DNA of 21,183 bases from positions 1-21,183 of the forward strand of contig CAJTLI010000035.1 in assembly GCA_910577525.1 (NCBI GenBank), written 5' to 3'. The notes beneath the pieces are model-generated. The model was given only the letters and a program-made list of their open reading frames with translations, did not search any database and was not told the origin of the DNA. Numbering within the stretch: the first letter of the stretch is position 1; each line of letters starts with the position of its first letter. Below are positions 14,666 to 21,123 of the stretch, in pieces. The stretch is from an uncultured Oscillospiraceae bacterium (lineage in GTDB: Bacteria; Bacillota; Clostridia; Oscillospirales; Oscillospiraceae). A program made the translations under genes and the position numbers.

Positions 14666-15337
14666 ATGGAAAAAAGTAAAATAAAAACTGTTGTCATTCT
14701 GGGCGCAATCGTGGTGGTGCTGCTGGCGGCGGCGTGCTTGTACTCCATCCTGTTTAACGATTGGCGGCTGGTGGCCCTTATGGATTTTTCGGAGTATGTG
14801 TTCAGGCCCCAGGACTTGCCTATGATACTCTCCGGCGCCCTGCTTGTCCTGTATGTGATTTATTTGTGCGTACTGTTTTGCGGCGCCGCAATCGCCGGAA
14901 GCCGGAGGACACGGGAGACCAACACCACCCGGAAGCTGAACCCCAAGCTGGGCCTGCTGGGCTTTGCCGGATTCCTGGGCTTTTTGGGCTTTTGGTCCTA
15001 CAGCGAGTTTCAGGATATCACGCCCTTTATTTTCTTCGGGTTTTTTGGCTTTTTCGGCTTCTTTTATGAGGGAAAGATGTCCAGCACCCTTATGGATGAG
15101 CGGTTTGTGGAAAACAAGCTCCGGGGGGAGGCGGCGGCCCATCGGGTAACGCAGGTCATCCTCCTCCTGACCCTGATTCTGCTGAGCCGCGGGCCGCTGC
15201 TGGGGAACCTGGAATACAACCTGATTGCCGTGCTGATCGTGCTCTCCCTGACCTACGCGCTGGACCTGTTCCTCAGCGAATACCTGCTCTACCGCTATGA
15301 CCGCTCCGAGCAGCTGGACGAGGGCGGGGAAGACTGA
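14666..15337 (+). CDS. DUF3796-family membrane protein
   Basis: 223 residues with about six membrane segments: about 8-28, 50-78, 93-112, 120-137, 166-186 and 193-210. The middle holds the phenylalanine/glycine-rich signature LGLLGFAGFLGFLGFW...FIFFGFFGFFGFFYEGK and then MDERFVENKLRGEAAAHRVT, characteristic of DUF3796. The function of the family is unknown; members commonly occur beside small XRE-type regulators. ATG 14666 follows GGAGGG at 14653-14658. An in-frame GTG at 14606 is rejected because it would lie inside the operator and before the likely transcript start. The gene is two bases from the XRE regulator. Confidence 0.85.
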   Translation: MEKSKIKTVVILGAIVVVLLAAACLYSILFNDWRLVALMDFSEYVFRPQDLPMILSGALLVLYVIYLCVLFCGAAIAGSRRTRETNTTRKLNPKLGLLGFAGFLGFLGFWSYSEFQDITPFIFFGFFGFFGFFYEGKMSSTLMDERFVENKLRGEAAAHRVTQVILLLTLILLSRGPLLGNLEYNLIAVLIVLSLTYALDLFLSEYLLYRYDRSEQLDEGGED

Positions 15338-15339
15338 CC

Positions 15340-15540
15340 ATGCCGGACTTTGAATGCAGGCTGAAAAAATACCGCCAGCTCAAGGAGCTGACCCAGGAGC
15401 AGCTGGCCCAGCGGGTGGGGGTGCGGCGGGAGACCATCATGCGGCTGGAAAAGGCCCAATACAACCCCTCCCTCAAGCTTGCGGTAGATATTTCCAGGGC
15501 AGTGGACGCCCCTATTGAGGAAATTTTCATTTTTCCGTAA
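15340..15540 (+). CDS. Small XRE-family helix-turn-helix regulator
   Basis: 66 residues, nearly all one Cro/C1-type helix-turn-helix domain: LKKYRQLKELTQEQLAQRVGVRRETIMRLEKAQYNPSLKLAVDISRAVDAPIEEIFIF. This matches the short YozG-like XRE regulators typically paired with membrane proteins such as DUF3796. It is separated from the membrane-protein gene by two bases, with a weak GGGGAAG ribosome site, so translation is probably coupled. It is the most likely ligand of the inverted repeat upstream of the cassette (autorepressor). No effector domain is present; the membrane protein could sequester or sense, which is speculation. Confidence 0.92.
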   Translation: MPDFECRLKKYRQLKELTQEQLAQRVGVRRETIMRLEKAQYNPSLKLAVDISRAVDAPIEEIFIFP

Positions 15541-15568
15541 TTTTTTGGAGAATTTTATTCCAGCCGTC

Positions 15569-15597
15569 TTTTCAAATCCCCTCCTCCGTGGTATGAT
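15569..15597 (+). promoter_or_regulatory. Candidate promoter for the DUF5655-LytTR-GHKL operon
   Basis: TATGAT at 15592-15597 is a good -10 box; TTTTCA at 15569-15574 is a weak -35 at 17-base spacing. Transcription would start near 15604, only about 18 bases before the ATG. This matters because the -10 lies in the loop and upper stem of the hairpin described at 15576-15617. Confidence 0.45.
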
Positions 15598-15617
15598 GGT
15601 ACCGCGAAGGAGGGGAT
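15576..15617 (+). promoter_or_regulatory. Hairpin that would mask the ribosome site of the DUF5655 gene
   Basis: Bases 15576-15585 pair perfectly with 15608-15617. After one mismatch, 15587-15593 pair with 15600-15606 (one G:T wobble), leaving a six-base loop. The right arm contains the AAGGAGGGG ribosome site (15607-15615) of the gene at 15622. No T-run follows, so it is not a terminator. Confidence 0.65.
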
Positions 15618-15621
15618 CGCT

Positions 15622-16020
15622 ATGAACGTGCCCGAGCACTATGACAGCGACATCCTGTTCTTTTTTGACGGCAGGCCGGAGCAACTGGCCCTCTATCGGG
15701 CGCTGTTTCAGGCGCTGGAGGCGGCCTTTCCAGATGCCTCGGTGAAGGTACAAAAAAGCCAGATCAGTTTTTACGGGCCCCGCCTATTCGCTATGGCCTC
15801 CCTGCCCAAGCGGAAAAAGGCCCCCGGCATTGTGGTATCCTTCGGCCTGGGGCGGCGGGAGCCCTCCCCCCGTGCCGGGGCGGCGGTGGAGCCCTATCCA
15901 AACCGCTGGACCCACCATGTGGCCGTGACCGGGGCGGAGGAGATCGACGGCCAGCTGCTGGGCTGGCTCGGCGAGGCCTGGGCGTTCAGCCGGGACAAGG
16001 GAAGGGGGAGGGCGTCATGA
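15622..16020 (+). CDS. DUF5655-domain protein
   Basis: 132 residues, soluble, apparently one domain. It shows the pattern of DUF5655: an N-terminal FFDGRPEQLALYRALFQALEAAFPD helix, VKVQKSQISFYGPRLFAMASLP, KRKKAPGIVVSFGLGRR, then WTHHVAVTGAEEIDGQLLGWLGEAWAFSRDKG. The function of the domain is unknown to me. ATG 15622 follows AAGGAGGGG. Its stop overlaps the response-regulator start in an ATGA (16017-16020), so the three genes at 15622-18067 are translationally coupled. This makes it a candidate third partner or output of the two-component system. The family assignment is by motif pattern only. Confidence 0.8.
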   Translation: MNVPEHYDSDILFFFDGRPEQLALYRALFQALEAAFPDASVKVQKSQISFYGPRLFAMASLPKRKKAPGIVVSFGLGRREPSPRAGAAVEPYPNRWTHHVAVTGAEEIDGQLLGWLGEAWAFSRDKGRGRAS

Positions 16021-16727
16021 TCCGCATTGCCATCGCCGAGGACGACTTCCAGTGCTTTGCCCAGCTGGAGCAATTCATCAGCGACTACGGCCGGGAGACG
16101 GGCCGGGCCTTCCAGGTGGTCCACTACGACAACGGCGAGGACCTGGTGGAGCGCTATCAGCCGGAATTTGATCTGATCCTGATGGATGTGGAAATGCCCT
16201 TCATGGACGGCATGACGGCGGCGGGCTACATCCGGGAAAAGGACCCGGAGGTGGTCATCGTCTTTGTCACCAATCTGGCCCAATACGCCATCCAGGGGTA
16301 CGCGGTGAACGCCTTGGACTATATTTTAAAGCCGGTCAATTATTTCTCCTTCTCCCAGCGCCTGGGCCGGGCGCTGCAATACGTGAAGAAGAAGGAGGGC
16401 GCCTGCGTCACCGTGGCGGTGAAGGGGGGCGCCATCAAGCTGGAGGTGGACGGCATCTTTTACATCGAGCGGCTGGGCCGCCAGCTCATGTTTCACACCC
16501 GCTCCGGCATACACGCCTCCACCGCTACCCTCCAGCAGGTGGAGGAGGCCCTGGAGGGCAAGGGCTTTGCCCGGTGCAATAAGGGGTATCTGGTGAATTT
16601 GGAGCACGTGGACGGTATTCAGGACGGCTGCGCCATGGTCCGGGGGGACAGGCTGCTCATCAGCCGGGGCCGCCGGGGCCCCTTCCTGGAGGCGCTGGCC
16701 GACTGTGTGGGAGGTGTTCAGCCGTGA
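16017..16727 (+). CDS. LytTR-family response regulator (AgrA/LytR type)
   Basis: 236 residues. The receiver domain (about 1-120) has the acidic pocket AEDD (about 8-10), the phosphorylation aspartate in LILMDVEMPFMDG (about D57), T at FVTN, and K in YILKPVNY. The LytTR DNA-binding domain (about 135-232) includes GIFYIERLGRQLMFHTRSG, GFARCNKGYLVNLEHVDGI and DRLLISRGRRGPFLEAL. It should bind direct repeats upstream of target promoters when phosphorylated by the adjacent GHKL kinase. ATG start in a four-base ATGA overlap with the upstream gene, and it ends in a GTGA overlap with the kinase. No AgrB or AgrD peptide gene is in the window. Confidence 0.95.
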   Translation: MIRIAIAEDDFQCFAQLEQFISDYGRETGRAFQVVHYDNGEDLVERYQPEFDLILMDVEMPFMDGMTAAGYIREKDPEVVIVFVTNLAQYAIQGYAVNALDYILKPVNYFSFSQRLGRALQYVKKKEGACVTVAVKGGAIKLEVDGIFYIERLGRQLMFHTRSGIHASTATLQQVEEALEGKGFARCNKGYLVNLEHVDGIQDGCAMVRGDRLLISRGRRGPFLEALADCVGGVQP

Positions 16728-18067
16728 AAACTGTCTACCTCTCAGATATCCCCCGGATCGCCACCGCCGTCGCCGAGTGGTGCGCCTGCCTCATCGTCAT
16801 GGAGCGGTATCCCCGGCGGTACGGCGGGCCCCGGCTGTGGGGGATACTGGGGGCCGCGCTGGCGGTTCAATGCCTGTTCCTCACCCTGACCGACCGCCTT
16901 CCCCTCCTGCTCTGGGTTCCCTGCATGATTGTGGCGGTGGGGCTGATGTTCACCCTGACCGCCCTGTGCTGCGACATGCCTCTGACCACGGCGGGCTACT
17001 GCACCATCCGGGCCTTTCTGCTGGCGGAGTTCGCCGCTTCCCTGGGCTGGCAGCTCTATTCCTATGCCCAGTACTCCCTGGGCTGGCAGGAGGCGGGAAT
17101 GCGCAAAAGCCTCCTGTTCCTGGGGGTGCTGGCGGCGGTATACGCCCTGGTATTCTGCGGGGCGCGCTGGCTGGAGGGGCGGCGGGAGGACCCCCGCACC
17201 GCCATGGCCTTCCGGCTTCGGGAGCTGTGGAGCCCCATTCTCATCGCGCTGGTGTGCTTTTTTCTCAGCAACCTCAGCTTCGTGTACCGCGACGCCCCCT
17301 TCACCGGCTCAGAGCTCACCGATATTTACAACACCCGGACGCTGGTGGACCTGGCCGGCGTGGTGATGCTCTACGCCTACCATGTCCAGCGGTGCGAGCT
17401 GTACGTGCAGCGGGAGCTGGGCGCGCTCCAGAGTGTGCTGGAAAACCAGTATAATCAGTACCGGCTGTCCCGGGAGAGCATTGATGTCATCAATCACAAA
17501 TACCACGACCTGAAGCACCAGATCGCCGTCCTTCGGGCGGAGCCGGACGCGGCCCGCCGCAGCGCCTATCTGGACGGAATGGAAGAGGAGATCCGGGACT
17601 ATGAGGCCCAGAACAAGACGGGCAACTCGGTGCTGGATACGGTGCTCACCGGAAAGAGCCTGTACTGCGCCCGGCACAGCATTGAGCTGACCTGCGTGGC
17701 CGACGGGGCCCGGCTGGAGTTTATGGATGTGATGGACATCTGCACCATCTTCGGCAATATTTTGGACAACGCCATTGAGTGCGAGCTGTCCATCAAGGAC
17801 AAGGGGCGGCGGCTGATCCACATGGCAGTGTACGCCAAGAAGGACTTTCTGGTCATACGGTGCGGAAACTACTGCCCGGAGCCGCTGAAGTTCCAGAACG
17901 GCCTGCCCGTCTCCACCAAGGCGGACAAGACGTACCACGGCTACGGCATCAAATCCATCCGGCACGCCGCCGACAAATACGGCGGGACCGTCACCCTTCA
18001 TGACCGGGACGAATGGTTCGAGATCACCGTTATGGTGCCCCTCCCGGCGGGGACGGGGGCGGCATAA
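16724..18067 (+). CDS. GHKL-type sensor histidine kinase (AgrC-like)
   Basis: 447 residues. The N-terminal ~215 residues form about six membrane helices, a sensor of small or peptide signals typical of AgrC/ComD relatives. Then come a dimerisation coiled coil and the H-box NHKYHDLKHQIAVLR (about 260-275) with the phospho-acceptor histidine. The GHKL ATPase domain has FGNILDNAIECEL (N-box) and GYGIKSIRHAADKYGGTVTL (G-box), with weaker F/G2 regions. GTG start at 16724 is in a four-base GTGA overlap with the response-regulator stop, preceded by GGGAGGTG. It ends six bases before the hairpin at 18073. The signal is unknown. Confidence 0.93.
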   Translation: MKTVYLSDIPRIATAVAEWCACLIVMERYPRRYGGPRLWGILGAALAVQCLFLTLTDRLPLLLWVPCMIVAVGLMFTLTALCCDMPLTTAGYCTIRAFLLAEFAASLGWQLYSYAQYSLGWQEAGMRKSLLFLGVLAAVYALVFCGARWLEGRREDPRTAMAFRLRELWSPILIALVCFFLSNLSFVYRDAPFTGSELTDIYNTRTLVDLAGVVMLYAYHVQRCELYVQRELGALQSVLENQYNQYRLSRESIDVINHKYHDLKHQIAVLRAEPDAARRSAYLDGMEEEIRDYEAQNKTGNSVLDTVLTGKSLYCARHSIELTCVADGARLEFMDVMDICTIFGNILDNAIECELSIKDKGRRLIHMAVYAKKDFLVIRCGNYCPEPLKFQNGLPVSTKADKTYHGYGIKSIRHAADKYGGTVTLHDRDEWFEITVMVPLPAGTGAA

Positions 18068-18072
18068 AAAAC

Positions 18073-18111
18073 AGCGTCCCTCCGGTGTGGTCCGGAGGGA
18101 CGCTCGGTTTT
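18073..18111. terminator. Bidirectional hairpin terminator between the kinase and trhA
   Basis: A 13-bp perfect stem (18073-18085 with 18092-18104) encloses a six-base loop. It is followed on the + strand by CGGTTTT and preceded by AAAAAA, so T-runs exist on both strands. It separates the convergent kinase and trhA genes. Confidence 0.88.
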
Positions 18112-18143
18112 GCCGGAAAAGCCTTGGCAAGCTGTCTGCTGTT

Positions 18144-18875
18144 TTACAACGGCAGCAGCACCCGGTACATCATCACAAAATGGGCTATGGAGCCCAGCAG
18201 GATAAACACATGGAATACCTCATGGCAGCCGAACCGGGGGTTGTTCCGGCCCGGCCATTTCAGGGCGTACAGCACGCCGCCCACGGTGTACAGTACGCCG
18301 CCCGCCAGCAGCCACGCCACGCCACGCATCCCCAGCACCAGCCACAGGGGATAGATGGCGAAGATGGCCAGCCAGCCCATGGCGATATAAACGGTGGAGG
18401 TCAGCGCCCGGGGGCAGTTGATCCAGGTGAGGCTCATCACCACGCCGGCGATGGCCAGGGCCCAGATGACGCCGAACAGGGTCCAGCCCCAGACGCCCCG
18501 CAGCGCAGTCAGGCATATGGGGGTGTAGGACCCGGCGATGAGAAAATAGATGGACGCGTGGTCCAGCTTGCGCAGGGCGATCCGCTTGGGCACCGTCGTG
18601 TTGACGCAGTGGTACAGGGTGGACGCGGTGTACAGCGCCGTCATGGACAGGCCGTAGATGGTAAAGGACACCACCTTCCACAGGTCGCCTTGAGCGGCCG
18701 CGCCTGCCACCAGCATCATGGCGGCCAGCACCCCCATTACCGCCCCCACTCCGTGGGTGATGGCGGACCAGGGACGCAGGCCGTCGTAGGGGTCGCGCCC
18801 TTTTTCCACCGGGCGGGCCTTGCGGCGGGGAAGGCTGTCAAAGGGATCGCGATATAATGCCTGTGCCTGCTCCAT
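18144..18875 (-). CDS. trhA: Hemolysin III / TrhA family membrane protein
   Basis: 243-residue seven-helix membrane protein of the hemolysin III family (PAQR superfamily), linked in bacteria to membrane-lipid homeostasis. Visible motifs are ITHGVGAVMG (helix 1), ASTLYHC, LDHASIYFLIAGSYTP, and the C-terminal HEVFHVFILLGSIAHF, whose histidines are predicted metal ligands with the helix-2 histidine. The N-terminal ~35 residues are polar, cytoplasmic and basic. The ATG at 18875 follows AAAGGTGG. A well-formed promoter precedes it. The name hemolysin is historical; lysis is not implied. Confidence 0.95.
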   Translation of the reverse strand: MEQAQALYRDPFDSLPRRKARPVEKGRDPYDGLRPWSAITHGVGAVMGVLAAMMLVAGAAAQGDLWKVVSFTIYGLSMTALYTASTLYHCVNTTVPKRIALRKLDHASIYFLIAGSYTPICLTALRGVWGWTLFGVIWALAIAGVVMSLTWINCPRALTSTVYIAMGWLAIFAIYPLWLVLGMRGVAWLLAGGVLYTVGGVLYALKWPGRNNPRFGCHEVFHVFILLGSIAHFVMMYRVLLPL

Positions 18876-18914
18876 GATGAGGCACCACCTTTCTCACAAT
18901 GTCTTGATGATTAT

Positions 18915-18943
18915 AGTATAATGCAAACAGTTTGAAACGTCAA
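18915..18943 (-). promoter_or_regulatory. Promoter for trhA
   Basis: On the minus strand TTGACG (18938-18943) and TATACT (18915-18920) are separated by exactly 17 bases. The AT-rich dyad at 18958-18980 lies just upstream, where an UP element would be. Confidence 0.82.
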
Positions 18944-18957
18944 GTCGAAAACCGTGA

Positions 18958-18980
18958 AATATAATTATTAAAATTATATT
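18958..18980. promoter_or_regulatory. AT-rich inverted repeat between divergent trhA and hemW promoters
   Basis: AATATAATT (18958-18966) is the perfect reverse complement of 18972-18980, with a five-base spacer. It stands out in GC-rich surroundings and lies upstream of both divergent promoters. It may be an UP element for trhA or a shared operator; the sequence does not decide. Confidence 0.45.
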
Positions 18981-19026
18981 AACAAATATTAGGCGTTAAA
19001 CCGCTTCAGCCCGTGGAAACAAGGGA

Positions 19027-19055
19027 TTGAATTCGCGGACAAAATGGGGTATAAT
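19027..19055 (+). promoter_or_regulatory. Promoter for hemW
   Basis: TTGAAT (19027-19032) and TATAAT (19050-19055) are spaced by 17 bases. Transcription would begin near 19062, about 56 bases before the ATG. Confidence 0.75.
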
Positions 19056-19117
19056 ATGGTCACATAAAGGAAAAATGCGCCGGAGGAACGCCCGGCGCTC
19101 CCTTGAGGGGGACGGCT

Positions 19118-20323
19118 ATGGAAAACTCGTTGGGCTTATATCTGCACATTCCATTCTGCCGGAGCAAGTGCGACTACTGCGACTTTTACTCCCTGGCCGG
19201 ACAGGACGACCGGATGGACAGCTATCAGCAGGCGCTGCTGCGGCAGATCACGGAGACCGCGCCGCGGGCCAAAAAGCAGGTGGTGAACAGCGTCTACATC
19301 GGCGGCGGCACGCCCACCTGGTACGGGGAAAAGCGCTTGCTGGAGCTGATCGCGTTGGTGCGGAAACGGTTCAGCCTGTCCAAGGACGTGGAGTTTACCC
19401 TGGAGGCCAACCCGGACAGCGTAGAGGAAAAAATGCTCCGGCGCCTGCGCCGGGCAGGGGTGAACCGTCTGTCCCTGGGGATGCAGTCCTCCTGTGACCG
19501 GGAGTTGGCCGCTGTGCACCGTCCCCACACCTTCCGGCAGGTGCAGGACGCGGTGGAAGCCGCCCGCAAGGCCAAGATCAAGAACCTGAATCTGGACCTG
19601 ATCTATGGTCTGCCCGGCCAGACGGAGCAGAGCTGGCGTGCCTCAGTGGAGGCGGCCCTGGCGATGGAACCGGAGCATTTGTCCTGCTATGGCCTGACGG
19701 TGGAGGAGGGCACCCCGCTGGCCCGGCGCGTGGAGGCGGGAGAGCGGCTCCCGGACGACGACGAACAGGCGGAGCGCTACCTGTGGACGGTGGAGCGGCT
19801 GGCCCAGGCCGGTTTTGAGCAGTACGAGGTGTCCAATTTCTCCAAGACCGGCTTCCAGTCCCGGCACAATCTCAAATATTGGATGGGCCGGCCTTACGTG
19901 GGGCTGGGCGCGGCGGCCCACTCCGACTTTGGCGGCTGCCGGTACTCGTTTGTCCGGGATGTGGAGGCGTATATCCGGGGCGTCATGGGCGACAGCAGGC
20001 TGTTGGACGAGATGGATGAAATTCCTCAGCGGGAGCGGGGCAATGAATACCTGATGCTTCGCCTGCGCACCACCCACGGCATTGAGGAGTGGGAATACAG
20101 GCGGGAATACTATATGAATTTTGATCCAATTGCCGCCAAACTTTCAGAATACGAGCAGAAGGGCTGGGCGGTACAGGTAGGCCGCCGATGGCATTTTACC
20201 CCGCAGGGCTTTTTGTTATCCAACCGGCTGATCGGAGAACTGATGGAGTGTCAAGAGGTGGAAACACTGGCCAACACGCTGGAACTCATTCGGGGCGGAC
20301 GCCTTCCCCAGAAAAATCAATAA
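19118..20323 (+). CDS. hemW: Radical SAM heme chaperone HemW
   Basis: 401-residue HemW, the radical SAM protein related to HemN (often annotated as oxygen-independent coproporphyrinogen III oxidase) that binds heme and inserts it into respiratory enzymes. The CxxxCxxC cluster motif lies at C14-C18-C21 in HIPFCRSKCDYCDFYS. It also shows YIGGGTPTWY, FTLEANPDSV, GVNRLSLGMQS, NLDLIYGLPGQTEQSW, the QYEVSNFSKTGFQSRHNLKYW segment and GLGAAAHS. The C-terminal HemN domain (about 320-385) is present. A true HemN has an extra N-terminal cysteine and is usually longer, so HemW is favoured. ATG 19118 follows GAGGGGG (19105-19111); a TTG at 19103 would precede it. It is divergent from trhA, and ends just before a hairpin without T-run. 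Confidence 0.92.
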   Translation: MENSLGLYLHIPFCRSKCDYCDFYSLAGQDDRMDSYQQALLRQITETAPRAKKQVVNSVYIGGGTPTWYGEKRLLELIALVRKRFSLSKDVEFTLEANPDSVEEKMLRRLRRAGVNRLSLGMQSSCDRELAAVHRPHTFRQVQDAVEAARKAKIKNLNLDLIYGLPGQTEQSWRASVEAALAMEPEHLSCYGLTVEEGTPLARRVEAGERLPDDDEQAERYLWTVERLAQAGFEQYEVSNFSKTGFQSRHNLKYWMGRPYVGLGAAAHSDFGGCRYSFVRDVEAYIRGVMGDSRLLDEMDEIPQRERGNEYLMLRLRTTHGIEEWEYRREYYMNFDPIAAKLSEYEQKGWAVQVGRRWHFTPQGFLLSNRLIGELMECQEVETLANTLELIRGGRLPQKNQ

Positions 20324-20327
20324 GCAA

Positions 20328-20366
20328 ACCGCCGGCGGCTATCCATAGGATACCCCCGCCGGCGGT
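20328..20366 (+). terminator. Hairpin after hemW
   Basis: Bases 20328-20338 pair perfectly with 20356-20366; an inner TATCC/GGATA stem (20340-20344 with 20348-20352) extends it. It is stable and correctly placed after the hemW stop, but only TCAAAG follows, with no T-run, so it may stop transcription poorly or instead protect the 3' end. Confidence 0.65.
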
Positions 20367-20428
20367 CAAAGCTATGGGCGCCATATTTTTAAGAGCAAAA
20401 ATTTGTCCTTGTACGGGAAAAGGAATAC

Positions 20429-20457
20429 TTGACAAATTGGGATCTGAGCACTATAAT
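20429..20457 (+). promoter_or_regulatory. Consensus promoter for the tRNA-Leu gene
   Basis: TTGACA (20429-20434) and TATAAT (20452-20457) are both perfect matches and spaced by 17 bases. The tRNA starts about 50 bases after the predicted transcript start; the leader has a short hairpin (20469-20475 with 20495-20501). Confidence 0.92.
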
Positions 20458-20512
20458 ATAACAGGTTGATTCCGCAGGGCTTGATATATTGCGGGCGGAA
20501 TTGATCTGACAG

Positions 20513-20598
20513 GCGGATGTGCTGGAACTGGTAGACTGGCTAGCTTGAGGTGCTAGTGGCTTATGGCCGTACGGGTTCGAGTCCCGTCATCCGCACCA
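20513..20598 (+). tRNA. tRNA-Leu (anticodon GAG)
   Basis: A full class-II cloverleaf can be drawn. The acceptor stem is GCGGATG (20513-20519) with CATCCGC (20588-20594). The anticodon stem is CTAGC (20540-20544) with GCTAG (20552-20556) around the loop TTGAGGT, giving anticodon GAG at 20547-20549. A long variable arm follows (20557-20570), then the T arm ACGGG-TTCGAGT-CCCGT (20571-20587). The discriminator A is at 20595 and CCA is encoded (20596-20598). It reads CUU and CUC codons, useful in GC-rich DNA. It stands alone behind its own strong promoter, and its 3' end is a likely mobile-element target. Confidence 0.95.
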
Positions 20599-20601
20599 TG
20601 T

Positions 20602-20630
20602 CGAGTGTTCATAACGCAACTGAACACTCG
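20602..20630 (+). repeat. Short hairpin immediately after tRNA-Leu
   Basis: Nine-base perfect stem (20602-20610 with 20622-20630) around an 11-base loop, starting four bases after the encoded CCA. It is likely part of the tRNA 3' trailer. Confidence 0.6.
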
Positions 20631-20635
20631 TATGT

Positions 20636-20663
20636 AAAGGAACAGTCGAAAGGCTGTTCCTTT
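20636..20663 (+). terminator. Terminator hairpin of the tRNA-Leu transcript
   Basis: A ten-base stem (20636-20645 with 20654-20663) around an eight-base loop ends in CCTTTGCTATTTC. The T-run is weak, but placement 38 bases after the tRNA suits a terminator. Confidence 0.7.
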
Positions 20664-20692
20664 GCTATTTCTATGGGGTGGTCTGCCCCGGT

Positions 20693-20723
20693 GGAGCGGC
20701 TTTCGGGCTGCTCCCTTTTCTTT
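20693..20723 (+). terminator. Second + strand terminator downstream of tRNA-Leu
   Basis: GGAGCGGC (20693-20700) pairs with GCTGCTCC (20707-20714), with one G:T wobble and a TTTCGG loop, followed by CTTTTCTTT. It ends against the stop codon of the minus-strand recombinase remnant at 20722-20724. Confidence 0.7.
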
Positions 20724-21120
20724 ACCCGGCCTTACCGACAAGGTACTCAATAGCTACACCCTGGCGGCTGTCCAGCACCACGTTCTCCGGGTATTCCTCT
20801 ACCTCCGGCAAATCCAGGACGCCGATGAAGTTATAGTGGATCACGATGCGCTGCGTCCTGTTCTTTCCCCTGCCCTGGGTCTGGTACACGTCGATGCGCT
20901 CTACAAGCTCATGCAGGATGGTGGGCGTCAGCGTTTTCATCTCCATGAACTTCCGCACCGCTTTCAAAAACTGCTCTTTGCAGAAAGCCCGGTCGTTCTC
21001 CCTGTCACACTGGCGCTGCAATTCCTCAATGTCCTTTTTGAGCTGCTGCTGTTCCTCGTCGTACCGCTGGGACATTTTCATAAAGCGTTCATCCGTCAGC
21101 TTACCCGATACATTGTCCTC
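20722..21120 (-). pseudogene. C-terminal remnant of a large serine recombinase (DUF4368)
   Basis: The minus-strand reading frame from 21120 down to the TAA at 20722 encodes EDNVSGKLTDERFMKMSQRYDEEQQQLKKDIEEL..., with a coiled-coil helix. It then encodes TPTILHELVERIDVYQ...RTQRIVIHYNFIGVLDLP and ends RQGVAIEYLVGKAG. This is the C-terminal part of large serine recombinases of conjugative transposons and phages, with the DUF4368-type region. The catalytic and zinc-ribbon domains are absent. Just upstream in the same frame is a TAG (21121-21123) where family members usually have LYEDN, so the tyrosine appears changed to a stop. The next ~20 codons do not look like recombinase. It is probably a decayed mobile-element end beside the tRNA. 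An internal ATG (21079-21081) could give a short peptide, but I see no reason to call it a gene. Confidence 0.75.
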
Positions 21121-21123
21121 CTA

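Noticed and set aside
16020..18067. An autoinducing-peptide gene (agrD-like) or agrB in the two-component region
   Set aside because: No small frame with a ribosome site lies between or around the genes; the overlaps leave no room.
20188..20469. A 93-residue plus-strand open frame over the hemW end and tRNA promoter
   Set aside because: It begins inside hemW in another frame, crosses a hairpin and the tRNA promoter, and shows no domain.
20722..21081. A stand-alone 119-residue gene starting at the internal methionine
   Set aside because: Homology continues upstream of that methionine in frame up to a TAG, so the segment is a recombinase fragment and not an independent gene.
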